DNA of 64,000 nucleotides, taken from positions 64,159,370-64,223,369 of the forward strand of contig CM055096.1 of assembly GCA_029204225.1 (NCBI GenBank). The letters are read 5' to 3'. Shown one piece after another: positions 1 through 13,791 of the stretch. The DNA comes from Diphasiastrum complanatum (lineage: Eukaryota; Streptophyta; Lycopodiopsida; Lycopodiales; Lycopodiaceae). The notes beneath the pieces are model-generated. The model did not search any database. It had not been told where the DNA came from and worked only from the letters and a program-made list of their open reading frames with translations. A program made the translations under genes and the position numbers. Numbering within the stretch: the stretch's first letter is position 1; every line of letters begins with the position of its first letter.

Positions 1-238
1 AAATACACATCTTTATGTATGTGTGCATTTGCTTGTTGACTCATTTCTTGCGAGTACATCAATTCTAGCTCCTCATTGATTTGTATACCTACTAAAAGAA
101 TGATCTCAATCCATATAATGGCTATAAGCAGTAGTTTTGATAGAGACCTTAGAGATCGCTTATTGACTAGCTCTAAGTATGCCTATGACAAAGATTGTTC
201 AGCAAGTGAATAAAATTCACAAACATATTATTGGCACC

Positions 239-946
239 TGTCAGACTCCAAATCTGAAACTTCACTTAAAAGTTAAAACCTAGCTCATCCCATTTGGCAA
301 CAATCAGCAATGTCGATCCTGTCGATTTCCCTGCATGTACAAACATTAGAGCAAATGAAACATGGTGGAGCTGGCTGCCTTGTCTCCTCCCAACCTTTTC
401 TACATAGATTATAATCAGGAATGCCTCTCTAGGCTCACTTATGCACAGTCTTCAAGCACCCCTTAACCCTAACCTTTCCTAACGTTGACACATGGCCAAT
501 TCCATGCATAGTCGACACTTGCCACTTGGAAGTACTTTGACACAGGCAAGTGAGTAGGTTGACATGTGTCACTCATACACTGGATCGTGTCCCAATGAGC
601 ATGTGACACGTGTCATGTTTGATCGATCAAACCCTGACATGTGTCATATGACCACTGGACTTGGTGTTCCAGTGAGCATATGACACATGTTTTGTTGACT
701 AGTCAACTCTCTTACTTTTTAGGAGGTCAGTCCAACCACTCCTAATAAGTGACCCAGTACCCCATGCCAAAGCTAAGCATGACTCTTTCAAGTCCAATGC
801 CAATTAAATACAATTTATTTACGATTTACATACAAAGGTCACCGCAGGCCGGTGACTTAGCCATTTCAGTAATTACACTAATTACAAAACGTGCATGTGT
901 CTCTTAAAACTGTAAATAACTGGGACAGGGAGTAAAAGCTCTAACA
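239..946 (-). repeat. 3' LTR of the gypsy derivative
   Basis: This direct repeat matches 2976-3733 with scattered substitutions and indels. The middle (about 530-710) carries nested palindromic blocks built from ACATGTGTCATATG, CACTGGAC and GTGTCC(A/C)AGTGAGC. Confidence 0.88.
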
Positions 947-1319
947 TCCCTTCCCACTCAAAAAGACATCGTCCGCAATGACCAAACTAGGGTACCGTGC
1001 ACGCAAATTGTGTGCGATCTCCCAGGCAGCATCTGCAAGAGGTCTTCCATGCCAAGCAATTAAATATATCAAAGATCAAGCGGTTACACAAACGTTTCTC
1101 TTCCCCTATCCAATATCATTTTTGGCTCATGGATCTCCTCTACATGCTCCTAACCGACTCACCTCTCCGTACACTAGAGTTGTCGACAACAACTAGCCTA
1201 ATCAAGCCTCCTACGATAACCAGCATCCCATACTATTGGCGATTGCACTCGTTTCTCACTAGCACCACGATTGCTTGTCTTAAATTTTCTCAACTAACTC
1301 GAACATTTTACCCATTGAG

Positions 1320-1680
1320 TTAGAAAGCAGCTGTACTAGGCACTTTGAGGAATTCCCACCATAACAAGACTAGTAGCCCTAACACCATATTGGGACACCA
1401 AAAGTTACATAGGATCATCTCATAGGTCCAATCCACACCAGGATGAGTAGCACCAGTACTATCATGACATGAATGCAAAATCTCCCTACACAGCCCTTTA
1501 CTAACTGGAATGGGGAGTTTTCCATTTCCTTTAACGAACCATCTGCCATGGTATACTTCAGGCAAGTGCGAGCAAAGAGACTTAATGTGACAAAGTCAGC
1601 CACAGCTTGTTTCAAAGCATCGAAATTGCACTGCTGAACTTCCGTCCACATATTATTCTTACTATCCAAATTCTTAACCT
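1320..1680 (-). pseudogene. Ty3/gypsy integrase zinc-binding region fragment
   Basis: Minus-strand frames contain YHGRWFVKGNGKLPIPVSKG, then HSCHDSTGATHPGVD, TYEMIL and NFWCPNM. This matches the stretch between RNase H and the H2C2 zinc-binding part of gypsy integrases, whose family pattern is CHD...HPGV..T...I...FWWPGM. A neighbouring frame carries the preceding segment (MWTEVQQCNFDALKQAVADF). Frames change within 350 bases and no DDE core follows, so this is a non-functional remnant. It shows that the interior of this element came from a gypsy polyprotein. Confidence 0.72.
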
Positions 1681-2975
1681 AACTCTGAATGGTTAAGGGC
1701 ATACCCACAACCTTGAAATATCCCCCAATGGTACCCTTTCCATCAGCCCTCACGACTGTGTACTAGTATAGGGATGGTTGTGTGCTCATAGTCAACCTTT
1801 CAATCAAAGTCAAGTACATTATGGGAAGACCTAGTGTCAAATAGAGCACACACATTCTTCCAACACAATTGTCCAGTCATAACAATTAAGAAGTATATGG
1901 AAATTGATACATGTGTTGCGTTGTTTTCAACAATTGTTACAGAGTACTTCCCTGGAGTTCATCATGCTCCAGCTCTTCAATAGCCATAGGTGCTTGTGCC
2001 TGCGTCACTAGAAAATTGCATGAAGTCCGCATCGAATTTCATGGATTTGGAACACTCTTGGTCATGCAGCAATAGCAACAAAGTTGGCCCCTTTTGAAAA
2101 TCGGATTGCCCATACAATCGTTGTCCCTAGAACCTATAGCTACTTGTCGCACTAACGGACGCTAACCTCTTTGGACATCCCAAAAAATCGCTTGAACCTT
2201 ATTACCATGTTGCAAACACAGAGCTATCTGAACTGCTCCTTGGAGTCTACGAGTCTCCTTCTTTACAACGCAAGGTTTTGAGACTTCCATGCAAGACCTC
2301 CACAAAATGAAATACTTGAACAATCATATTGCTTCCGATTCCTGTGAGGATCTTGATGTCTTCAACATTCAAGGATTTGTTGAGAAATCACCTCCATAGC
2401 ATCCACCTTAGCTGCCATTTTTCAAGCCTGGTTAATGTGGTGCTAGTACTCTCATGTGGATCCATAATAATGGCTTTCCAAACTTGCCAACCCAAGTTGA
2501 GGTCTAAAATGAGAGTAATCAGGTGTTTTTTGCTCACAAAACCCTCTTCTGAAGCATGCACTAGGTCTGTCTTGGCTGGAACAGCCTCTAGGCCTTATTT
2601 TCCTTGCAAATCCATCAAATTCACAAAAATCAAGTATCCCTACACCATGCCACATCAGTATACAGCCAATCACAGGTTACTAGGGTAATCTCGGCAACAA
2701 TTTGAGATCAAGATCGAAGCCTCTTTGCTCCCAGCTGTCAACACTGGTCCTGCAACCTTCAAACCAGATTTTTGGGGCTTAAAAATTATATTTCCCAATT
2801 TGATTAATGCCCAAATCCCTTCTACAGTACAGTGCTGGCCTACAGCCTAGTATTGTCTCCAATTTGTGATAAATTTTGAGTCTTCTGTGTCCTTCAATCA
2901 GCGCTGGTGCTGTGGCCTTCAATAGGCAAATTCTTTGGCAGCCCTCTTCTCAGCAACCTTTGCTTTGATACCAAA

Positions 2976-3733
2976 TGTCAGACTCCAAATCTGAAACTTC
3001 ACTTAAATCCGAGCTTATCCCGTTTGCAAAATCAGCAATGTCAATCCCTGTCGATTTCCTTGCATGTACAAACATTAGAGCAAACGAAACATGGTGGAGC
3101 TGGCTGCCTTGTCTCCTCCCAACCTTTCCTGCATAGATTATGATCAGGAATGCCTCTCTAGGCTCACTTATGCACAATCCTCAAGCACCCCTTAACCCTA
3201 ATCTTTCCTAATGTCGACAAATAGCCAATTCCATGCATGGTCGACACTTGCCACTTGGCAGTACTTTGACACATAGGCAAGTGAGTAGGCTGACATGTGT
3301 CACTCATACACTAGACCAAGTGTCCCAGTGAGCATGTGACACGTCATGTTTGACTGATCAACCCTAACATGTGTCATATGTTCACTGGACCAAGTGTCCG
3401 AATGAGCATATGACATGTGTTCCGTTGACTAGTCAACTCCTATGTTTTAGGAGGTCAGTCCAGCCACTCCTAATAAATGACCCAGTACCCCATGCAAAAG
3501 CTAAGCACAACACGCCTCTTCCGGGTGATAAATGCCACCACGGCAAGGGCCATATCAGCTATCCTGCGGACCTAGGGCAAGCAATGCCAAATAATTACAG
3601 TTTATTCACAATTTACTTAAAAAGGTCACCATAGGCCGGTGACTTAGCCATTTCAGTAATTACACTAATTACAAAATGTACATGTGTCTCTTAAAACTGT
3701 AAATAACCGGGACAAGGAGTAAAGGCTCTAATA
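2976..3733 (-). repeat. 5' LTR of the gypsy derivative
   Basis: This is the direct-repeat partner of 239-946, about 50 bases longer. It lies beside the primer-binding-site-like sequence at about 2962-2975. Its outer terminus has TA in place of CA, and the target duplication GCACC follows directly. Confidence 0.88.
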
Positions 3734-3738
3734 GCACC

Positions 3739-6900
<3,162 letters not shown>

Positions 6901-6940
6901 GTAAAACAATACGTATTTTTTTTTTAAATCTTTTGGTCAA

Positions 6941-6990
6941 GTTCCGGAATGGAACACGTTCTGGAACGCGAACGCGCTCCATTCCGGAAC
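6941..6990. repeat. TTCCGGAA palindrome, left copy
   Basis: The stretch starts GTTCCGGAATGGA and ends TCCATTCCGGAAC, so it can fold back on itself, with GAACACGTTC/GAACGCG inside. On its left is an AT-rich tail (AAATCTTTTGGTCAA reading outward) that reappears, reverse-complemented, beside the copy at 9624-9679. It is probably a short foldback element. Confidence 0.7.
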
Positions 6991-7462
6991 GGGCAGCTAT
7001 GGTCTAATGTTAGCGATGTTTAGAAGAGATGCATATATTGACAATGGAAATTAAAAGCTGAAGTAGATGTTGCAAACATTTTCAAATATAGGATGCAAAA
7101 GCACCTTTAAAGATGATTGATCCTAATCATATGTCTAAAACCTTGTTCTAACAATGGTCAAGTGTGTTGACAATGTATAGAAGATATGTGTCTATTCGTA
7201 AAGAATTGTTAGTCAAGCTTCTTCACCTTCTTATGTTTCTTTCTCTCCCTTTTCCTCTACACTTGGATGTTGAAAGGAATCTTGCAACCCCCATAGGACC
7301 ACGGACATCCATAGTGGAGGTTTATTGAGCCCGGAGGCATATAGATCTCAGTGATGTCTCCAAGTTGCTATCTCTTGACAATTAGCTAATTAAGTTTGAC
7401 ATGGTCTGAACAAAGGGATCACTTACCTTTTATTTGATAGCACACATGTGATTGCTTTGCAG

Positions 7463-9507
7463 GTGGTTTAAATATTGAAGGAGAGTCTGAGAGCTGGGAC
7501 TTTGGAGTTGGTAAGAGGCGACTTTGAACATATATTATGCCAGTACAGTTGCAATCTTATTCTTATGCATTCCAAAACAGGCAGGATTTGTACATTACCT
7601 CCTACTTGAACATCATCATAACAGCGTTTGTATACTTTTCTTTTTACCCTTCAACTATTTTAAGCGACGCTTGCTGGCCAGCGTTTTTCTTCTTCAATTT
7701 GTGTTTATATTGAAAAATTGATTCTGTTTTAGGGTTATGTATATTTTCTCTGTAATAACGTCAGATTGGGCATTTTTGAATCTTACAATGAGATATCTTC
7801 TTAAATATGCTGATAGTCATAAGAAATAAAGAAACTCTAGTTGCAGTATCAGTGTGGTAGTGTCTATGTAATATTTATTTTCTTTCAGCTTTTTTTCTAA
7901 AAAAGACTGCTCTCGACCAACCATATATGCATGCAAGCTGTGAACAGGTAATAGAACCACATGCTTGTCCATTATAGGCAGAATAAATGAAGAAATTCTG
8001 ATTGCAGTACAGATTCTTTGCTATAGCCAGTGATCAGTGTCTTCAGATATATCTGGTGGTAGGAGGTCATATTGAACGATAGGTCTGAAAACTTTTTTTT
8101 TCGTTTCAAGTGGTCAATTCATTAAATGCAGTATGTGTCTTTCTATAGTGATTGCTCTTGCAGTGGCAATCATGAATAAAAGAATCTGTCATGAGATGAT
8201 CTTTCAAAGGTTTGAGATTCTTTTCCAAGCTTTCCTTGTTACTCATTGAGGATATTTTGTTAAGTTTTCTGTTTTGGATTTGTTTCTACATTTTAAAACA
8301 TACAGGAGCTGGATTCTATTTGAATGCCACACAGGAGAAGTGGAAGGATTGGCGAATGTATGATTATGTAACAGAAGAACTTCCAAAGCTTCTTACATCC
8401 AACTTCTCACAGCTTGACACTGCATATTCATCAATATTTGGGCATTCTATGTGTGGACATGGAGCTCTTACCATTTTTTTGAAAAATCCTCTAAGATACA
8501 AGGTGACACCTTGTGCTCAATAATCTTCCATTCTTTCAATATAAAAAATTTGATACACTTGTTGGATCTGAAACCCTTATCTGCAGCTTAGTTCGATCCA
8601 TCTGAATTCAAGAATACCTGCATTTGAATGCAATAGGAACTTTATCCATCATTTTCCTTTTTAACATCCTACTCCAAGCCTATGACCTTGTGGTTAATGT
8701 TAGCACATGGCTTATTTCAAGCGTGGACGTTACCTACTCAAAGGTGCATATATTTTCATGTTGATGTTGAGGTAGAGCCCCGTAGAAATTTTTGGGGGTT
8801 TCAGCTTAAATAAAACGGGTAACTGCGATAAATTCTTGACATCTTGACTCACACCTCGAATTTCCTCATTGAATTTTACTTTTGCAGTCTGTTTCAGCTT
8901 TTGCTCCCATCTGCAATCCAGTCAATATTGCAGTAGGTCAAAAAGTTTTTAGAGGATATCTTGGTGAAGACAGGATGCTTTGGGAGGTGAGTAGGACTAA
9001 GAAAGACTTGTTCTGTTCATTTTTGCTAACATGATGGTTTGCAATTGCTTTCAATCGTTCAGCGTTGCATGCCGGTCAGTAAGTCCAACATTATTGTAAA
9101 GTCTTTGTGTAAGTGATCATATGGCAAATACTCAGGAGTATGATGCAATTGCTTTAGTGAGAAAATACAAGGGGCCTCGAGCCAACATTCTCATTGACCA
9201 GGTACTTGTTGTCTTGCCTTTTTAGCAGCTTTTGTAGGCCTGCCTTTATTGTAACGTTTCTTAAGCAGATCGGCGCATTTAAGGTATGTAAGCTTGATAA
9301 GGTAACGACAATGCTTGTGAACAGGGGGAGAAAGATGAATTCTACCAAGCCATGCTTCCAGAAAACTTTGTGGAAGCTGTGAAGGAAGCAAATGCACCTA
9401 TATCAGTCACACTTAGGATCCAGAATGGATATGATCACTCATACTTTTTCGTTGCAACTTTTATAGAGGATCATATCAGGCATCATGCAAAAGCTCTTTT
9501 TTCTTGA
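7463..9507 (+). CDS. SFGH: S-formylglutathione hydrolase (esterase D family), C-terminal exons only
   Basis: The enzyme hydrolyses S-formylglutathione to formate and glutathione in cytosolic formaldehyde detoxification. Five exons join in phase: 7463-7510, 8306-8502, 8888-8986, 9136-9201 and 9325-9507 (TGA at 9505-9507), each bounded by AG and GT. They give about 196 residues of a family length near 285. Recognisable segments are [61 protein letters not shown] (catalytic Asp) and GYDHSYFF (catalytic His). The exons for the first ~90 residues (the YWLSGLTCTDENF region) were not found upstream on this strand. Two oddities: the nucleophile elbow reads GHSMCG where the family has GHSMGG (TGT for GGT), and the conserved NCPWG is NIAVG. 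Family assignment is firm. Function is doubtful: it may be a pseudogene, a 5'-truncated copy or a diverged paralogue. Confidence 0.88.
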
Positions 9508-9519
9508 TGGGAAACAACA

Positions 9520-9525
9520 AATAAA
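9520..9525 (+). promoter_or_regulatory. Possible polyadenylation signal of the SFGH fragment
   Basis: AATAAA lies 13 bases after the SFGH stop codon. It is close to the stop for a polyadenylation signal, so this is only a possibility. Confidence 0.25.
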
Positions 9526-9623
9526 TTGGTCAGAGCTCCTCTTTAGTCCTGATATTGTGTTCACATTATACCGAAGGTCCAAATCCTCTTCTTCCAAAAT
9601 GCGCGTCGAGTGCTTAGTTGCCC

Positions 9624-9679
9624 GTTCCGGAATAGAACGCGTTCTGGAACGCTTTCCAGAACGCGTTCCGTTCCGGAAC
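9624..9679. repeat. TTCCGGAA palindrome, right copy
   Basis: Arms GTTCCGGAATAGAACGCG...TTCTGGAA and TTCCAGAACGCG...TTCCGGAAC flank a few central bases, giving a near-perfect hairpin. The AT-rich side (CTTCACCAAAAAAATTT) points away from the SFGH exons, a mirror image of the copy at 6941-6990. Confidence 0.75.
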
Positions 9680-9890
9680 TTCACCAAAAAAATTTAAAAA
9701 ATAATACGTTCCGTTTTAACAAAGACTGAAAGCTATATAATCAAGTGTTTGCAGGAAATCAACCCAGATTTGGATTGCTGGGTAGCTAATCCGTGGAGTT
9801 GATGGGCAGGATGATTGTTTGACTGTCAGAGATGAACGCAATCACTTGCTCAACAGAAAACCTGCGTGCGAAGTATTTGCTTGTCTGAAG

Positions 9891-10082
9891 GATTTCATAG
9901 ATGATCCCCGTTGCAACATGCTCAGAATACATCCTCCAGAAAGCATGCTAACCCAAACGTAGATATTTTTGTTGCAGACTTTCTTACTCTAAATTCTTCA
10001 AAAAATATAGAATGTAACGTTATTAGAAGCAAAGGGATTGAATGTAACAAAATTTGAATATCTATGAAATCCTTCAGACAAG
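9891..10082. repeat. Perfect 24-bp inverted repeat with 144-bp spacer
   Basis: 9891-9914 (starting GCTTGTCTGAAGG) is the exact reverse complement of 10059-10082. Each arm is also followed by a similar GGATTTCATA...GATCCCCGTTG phrase (about 9901-9926 and about 10090-10117). This suggests an inverted followed by a direct partial duplication. Confidence 0.8.
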
Positions 10083-10234
10083 CAAACAGGATTTCATATA
10101 TTAGTGATCCCCGTTGTATTGTCCGTGGTACCAGACCTGGTCGTAGAGGTGCCAGCATGAGCGTCCCTCAGTGTATTACAAAGAAGAACGAAGATGCGGC
10201 CAGTTTAACACATGTATTTTGATTTTTAATAAAT

Positions 10235-10309
10235 CGTTCCGACCCAGTACGTTCCGAAACGTACGGGACGGAACGTTCCGACCCATTTTGGTCGGAACGG
10301 GCTTCTAAG
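10235..10309. repeat. Third, related GTTCCG palindrome
   Basis: The outer arms are CGTTCCGACC and GGTCGGAACG, with nested CGTTCCG and CGGAACG inside. It is the same style of foldback as the two TTCCGGAA copies, with ACC in place of GAA in the arms. Confidence 0.65.
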
Positions 10310-13095
10310 AAGGAGTGTATAGAAACAAGAACAAGTGATCTTTGCCTCCTTTTGTTGCAGTTAAAAGTTTCCTGTTTCCAAGTACCTAAGTTTGCAAGAC
10401 ATCAAAGAATGCTGAAGATCTCCAATGTAAGCGTCCACCAAATATTGTGTGCTAAAAAATTGCTGTTTTACCACCTGGAATTATCCATGAAGGTGCTATA
10501 CATGTATGTATACAGGCTATCTTTTAAAAATTCAAGCTTAGTTGTGAAGATGTTCTTTTCTTGGCATGCAAATCAACAAATATTAAAAAACATAGTATAA
10601 ATGATTGTCATTCCCCACAAAGTGTGCAAGAAGTTAATCTGGTGTAAATGGGCATTATGATGGATTTACCAGTAAAGATTAGAAATGAAATACTTGTCTG
10701 GTCATCAACAGATGTTGAGATGAGGCGGCAACCCCAAGGATAGTAGATGAACATAAATTCAATAATTTTAATGGATTGTTAAATCTCAACTTTCCTCAGC
10801 AGTATTTTTAGCCTTTTTTATTACTAGAGTAAAGAGAAACTTGAGATTAACTAGATCGGCGTATTCATTGTATCAATAAAAAGCTTTCAACAATCAATGA
10901 GTAGCATGCTCTTTTTGAGAAGAAGCACAACATCAAGACTTCGGTCCTCAACAACTAAGAAGTCTCACTCAGCAATGAGTTTCGTTTCTATCAATTCTGA
11001 TTACATCAATCACATTAAACTCATATGCTGAGTAGTAATATGATTACTATTCATGACATCAACATTGTAGATCAGTTACTTTGTATTTTGCACAATCAAT
11101 ACATTATGATTTATTTGTATAAAATACACATTGAACAAATACTATTGAAGTAGTATTGATCCTAACAGAAGACTTTTTGTAGTGTGCATAAATGAAAATA
11201 CATAGGAGATTGAAAAGCTTTCATTCTTAATTGAATAATGCCAAAATAAAGTTACATAAATAGTGTGTGAAGCATTGTTGGCTATAGATTGACAATATCT
11301 AGCTTCTTGTTCTTCGATAGTAACTAGCACTAATCGACATTTGTTGATTACCTTTGAGTGCCGATTCAATTCAAATGAAGTTTGACATTTTGGAGATGTA
11401 CACTATAATTGAACAATGTATTTCCATTGTTTGTTATTTTTCTTAGAAGAGTATAATTTCATAACTTCAAGCTTCAGCCAAAGGCATGTTTTGAAGGAGC
11501 TAACGTGACTTAAAAAGTGAACAATGTGGAGTAGTATGTCTCCATATGTCCTCAAATGTGAAGTAACCTGTAAATGTCAACGATTGTTTGGATTTGCCTC
11601 TTTATGCCTTTGCATTTGTAGATTACATTGTAATACTCCACATTCTAAATCACAATATGAAAAAACCATTTGGATGTATATCCTCTTCTAATGAGAATTG
11701 TTATATAAGCCCGAAAAGCTTGTCGCAATCTAAATCAGTATCATAACACCAACTCCTAAGCTGTTCCACAGTGACTCTAGGTTTGAAATTTGAAAATTAA
11801 TAAAAGGTAATGGAAGTATGGGTAGTCGTAGCTTTGATCTAGGCTATGCTTGATTGAGTTGGTGTTATGATACTTTGTGGGTGGACTCCATGGAGATTGC
11901 ACACGTTCATGCACCATTCTAGATTTTACATCAATATATGTTCTTTGGTTTTAAGGGTGTCAAGAATGGTACACAAAACGATTTAGGAAAAAGCAATTTA
12001 AAGCAAGTTATTACGTTAATTTGGGTATGACCCCCAAAGTTGAATATGACTTGAAGAACGAGGGATCCAGGTCAAAACAAGGCAAGTGACAATTTTGATT
12101 AAAGGCTTGGTTAATAAAAGTTTGAATGAGAGTGTGACAAGGCCAATATGGTTGTGTTGACCTCACAACAACAATTCAACTTTCGAGCACCAACCAATTT
12201 CAAGAAATAACACTAAATTTAAATTGTACAAGAATAGTGCTAGAGAAGAGCATGGGAAATCCGTTATGTCTATCTAGCTCTTGTTTATCCCTAATATTGA
12301 TGAAACACTTTGTAATATGGTGTTGCTCAAAAATAAATACATCTGATAAAAATAGTAGTATGTAGTGTGCTAATTGGCAAGGCATTAGGAATTGAAAGGG
12401 TCCAATAAAACAAACTCATGGGTTTAGTGGTTGTAAAATGTCAAGAATAAAGCAAGGGATTATTCAAGGTGATAGAGAACCAAAAAATAGATAATAGGAG
12501 GAGTTAAGAAGGTGATGCGAAGATGGAAAAAAGAGTTGCAATGACTTTAGTTGCTATAAACAATCTCACAAGAAATGGAAATTTTTTAGTTGTATTGATC
12601 TTTGGATAAGTACATTTGGGTAGTTACAAATTTAGTTTGTTGCTAGTTTCACCAACCAACTGCACATGAGAAGAATCATGCATTGACTCTAGGGTCTTAC
12701 CATTATTCTCTCAACACTCTCTTAGCCACATCGTGTATGCCACCAGCTTATGTGACTGCCAAGGTAGTAGCTTGAGTTTTGGGCATGACATGCAAGGTTT
12801 TATAAACTATCCTACCATTGTGTCTCTCACGTGGTCTACACGAACATAGGGCACATGGCTTGTTGATGCATATAAACTTGTAGTTCTTAGAAGGTCTATT
12901 TTATACACTTTATTTGAGATATAATTAATTTACAAGTTGAGATAGGCTTAGTAATTTCTTTACGAGATTTTAATCTGAGATTAGTCTACTCATGGGCATG
13001 ACATACTTCTCCTTATTCAAGTTATGTCCTCAAAACTTTAGGAAAGTTTTTTCTTAGACTAGCCTCCTATTTCTAAGAGTCATTCTCGTCTATAC
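10310..13095. other. AT-rich intergenic sequence
   Basis: No gene, RNA or clear repeat was recognised. Short open frames have no recognisable protein character. Confidence 0.5.
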
Positions 13096-13777
13096 TGTAA
13101 AAATTACAGCAAATAAGGATCCTAAAACACTTGAAATGATGAGGGAAACAATAGATTATGATTTCATAAGATTAGCACAAGTTGAACCATCAAAATCCAT
13201 CAAAAATCTATGCTTGAACCTCACTAAATGGCCCAAATCCTTGAAGAAGGCTTCACACGTGTGAAAGTACGGCCTCCCACAGTCTGAGTACTGTACACCA
13301 GACCTACATTCAATCCTATAATCATTAGTAATCACAAGCACTCAAACAATTATGAACATAGAGAGCAATTGCACCATTATGAGAGAAAAATCATGAAATT
13401 GCTTGATTGATTTTGGTGAGATATCATCACCTACATATACATGATCCATCACGGTTTTGGGCAGGTATGAGTAGCCCTAAACCTATCCCTAATGCTAATT
13501 TTGGTGGATCTTTCATCCCTACCAAGTTAGGGTTGGAATCTTGGAGATCCCTCAACAATGCAAAAATTACCAAAAATAGCTCCTATTTTTTCTCCCTTGT
13601 ATCTAAGCATAATTTGGACTCATTCCAAAGGTTCTAACACTTAGGTCTACTTGAGAACATCCTTATGAATGGAATCCTATGCTATTTGGCACGTGTGACA
13701 AGCCACATCATGACCATCTAACTATTTACAAGTCATATGACCAAAACTAGTCAAGCTAGAATTGTGAATTTTTAACA
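13096..13777 (-). repeat. 3' LTR of the recent copia element
   Basis: This is a 682-bp direct repeat of 18566-19247 at a constant offset of 5470, with no difference noticed. It contains CACACGTGTG at 13254-13263. Confidence 0.95.
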
Positions 13778-13790
13778 CTCCTCCTCACTA
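13778..13790 (-). other. Polypurine tract
   Basis: The minus strand reads AGTGAGGAGGAG immediately before the 3' LTR. This is the plus-strand priming site of reverse transcription. Confidence 0.8.
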
Positions 13791-13791
13791 T

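Larger units (their letters stand above)
239..3733 (-). mobile_element. Short Ty3/gypsy-derived LTR element with two LTRs and target duplication
   Basis: Two direct repeats, 239-946 and 2976-3733, start TGTCAGACTCC and end CTCTAACA (CTCTAATA in the second copy). The pair is flanked by the same five bases, GCACC, at 234-238 and 3734-3738, which marks the insertion. Next to the right-hand LTR the minus strand reads TTTGGTATCAAAGC, close to an initiator tRNA-Met primer site. Next to the left-hand LTR it reads GAGTGGGAAGGGA, a polypurine tract. The element therefore runs on the minus strand, with its 5' LTR at 2976-3733. The ~2-kb interior is far too short for gag-pol and keeps only a decayed integrase piece. 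LTR differences are numerous, so the insertion is old. Confidence 0.88.
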
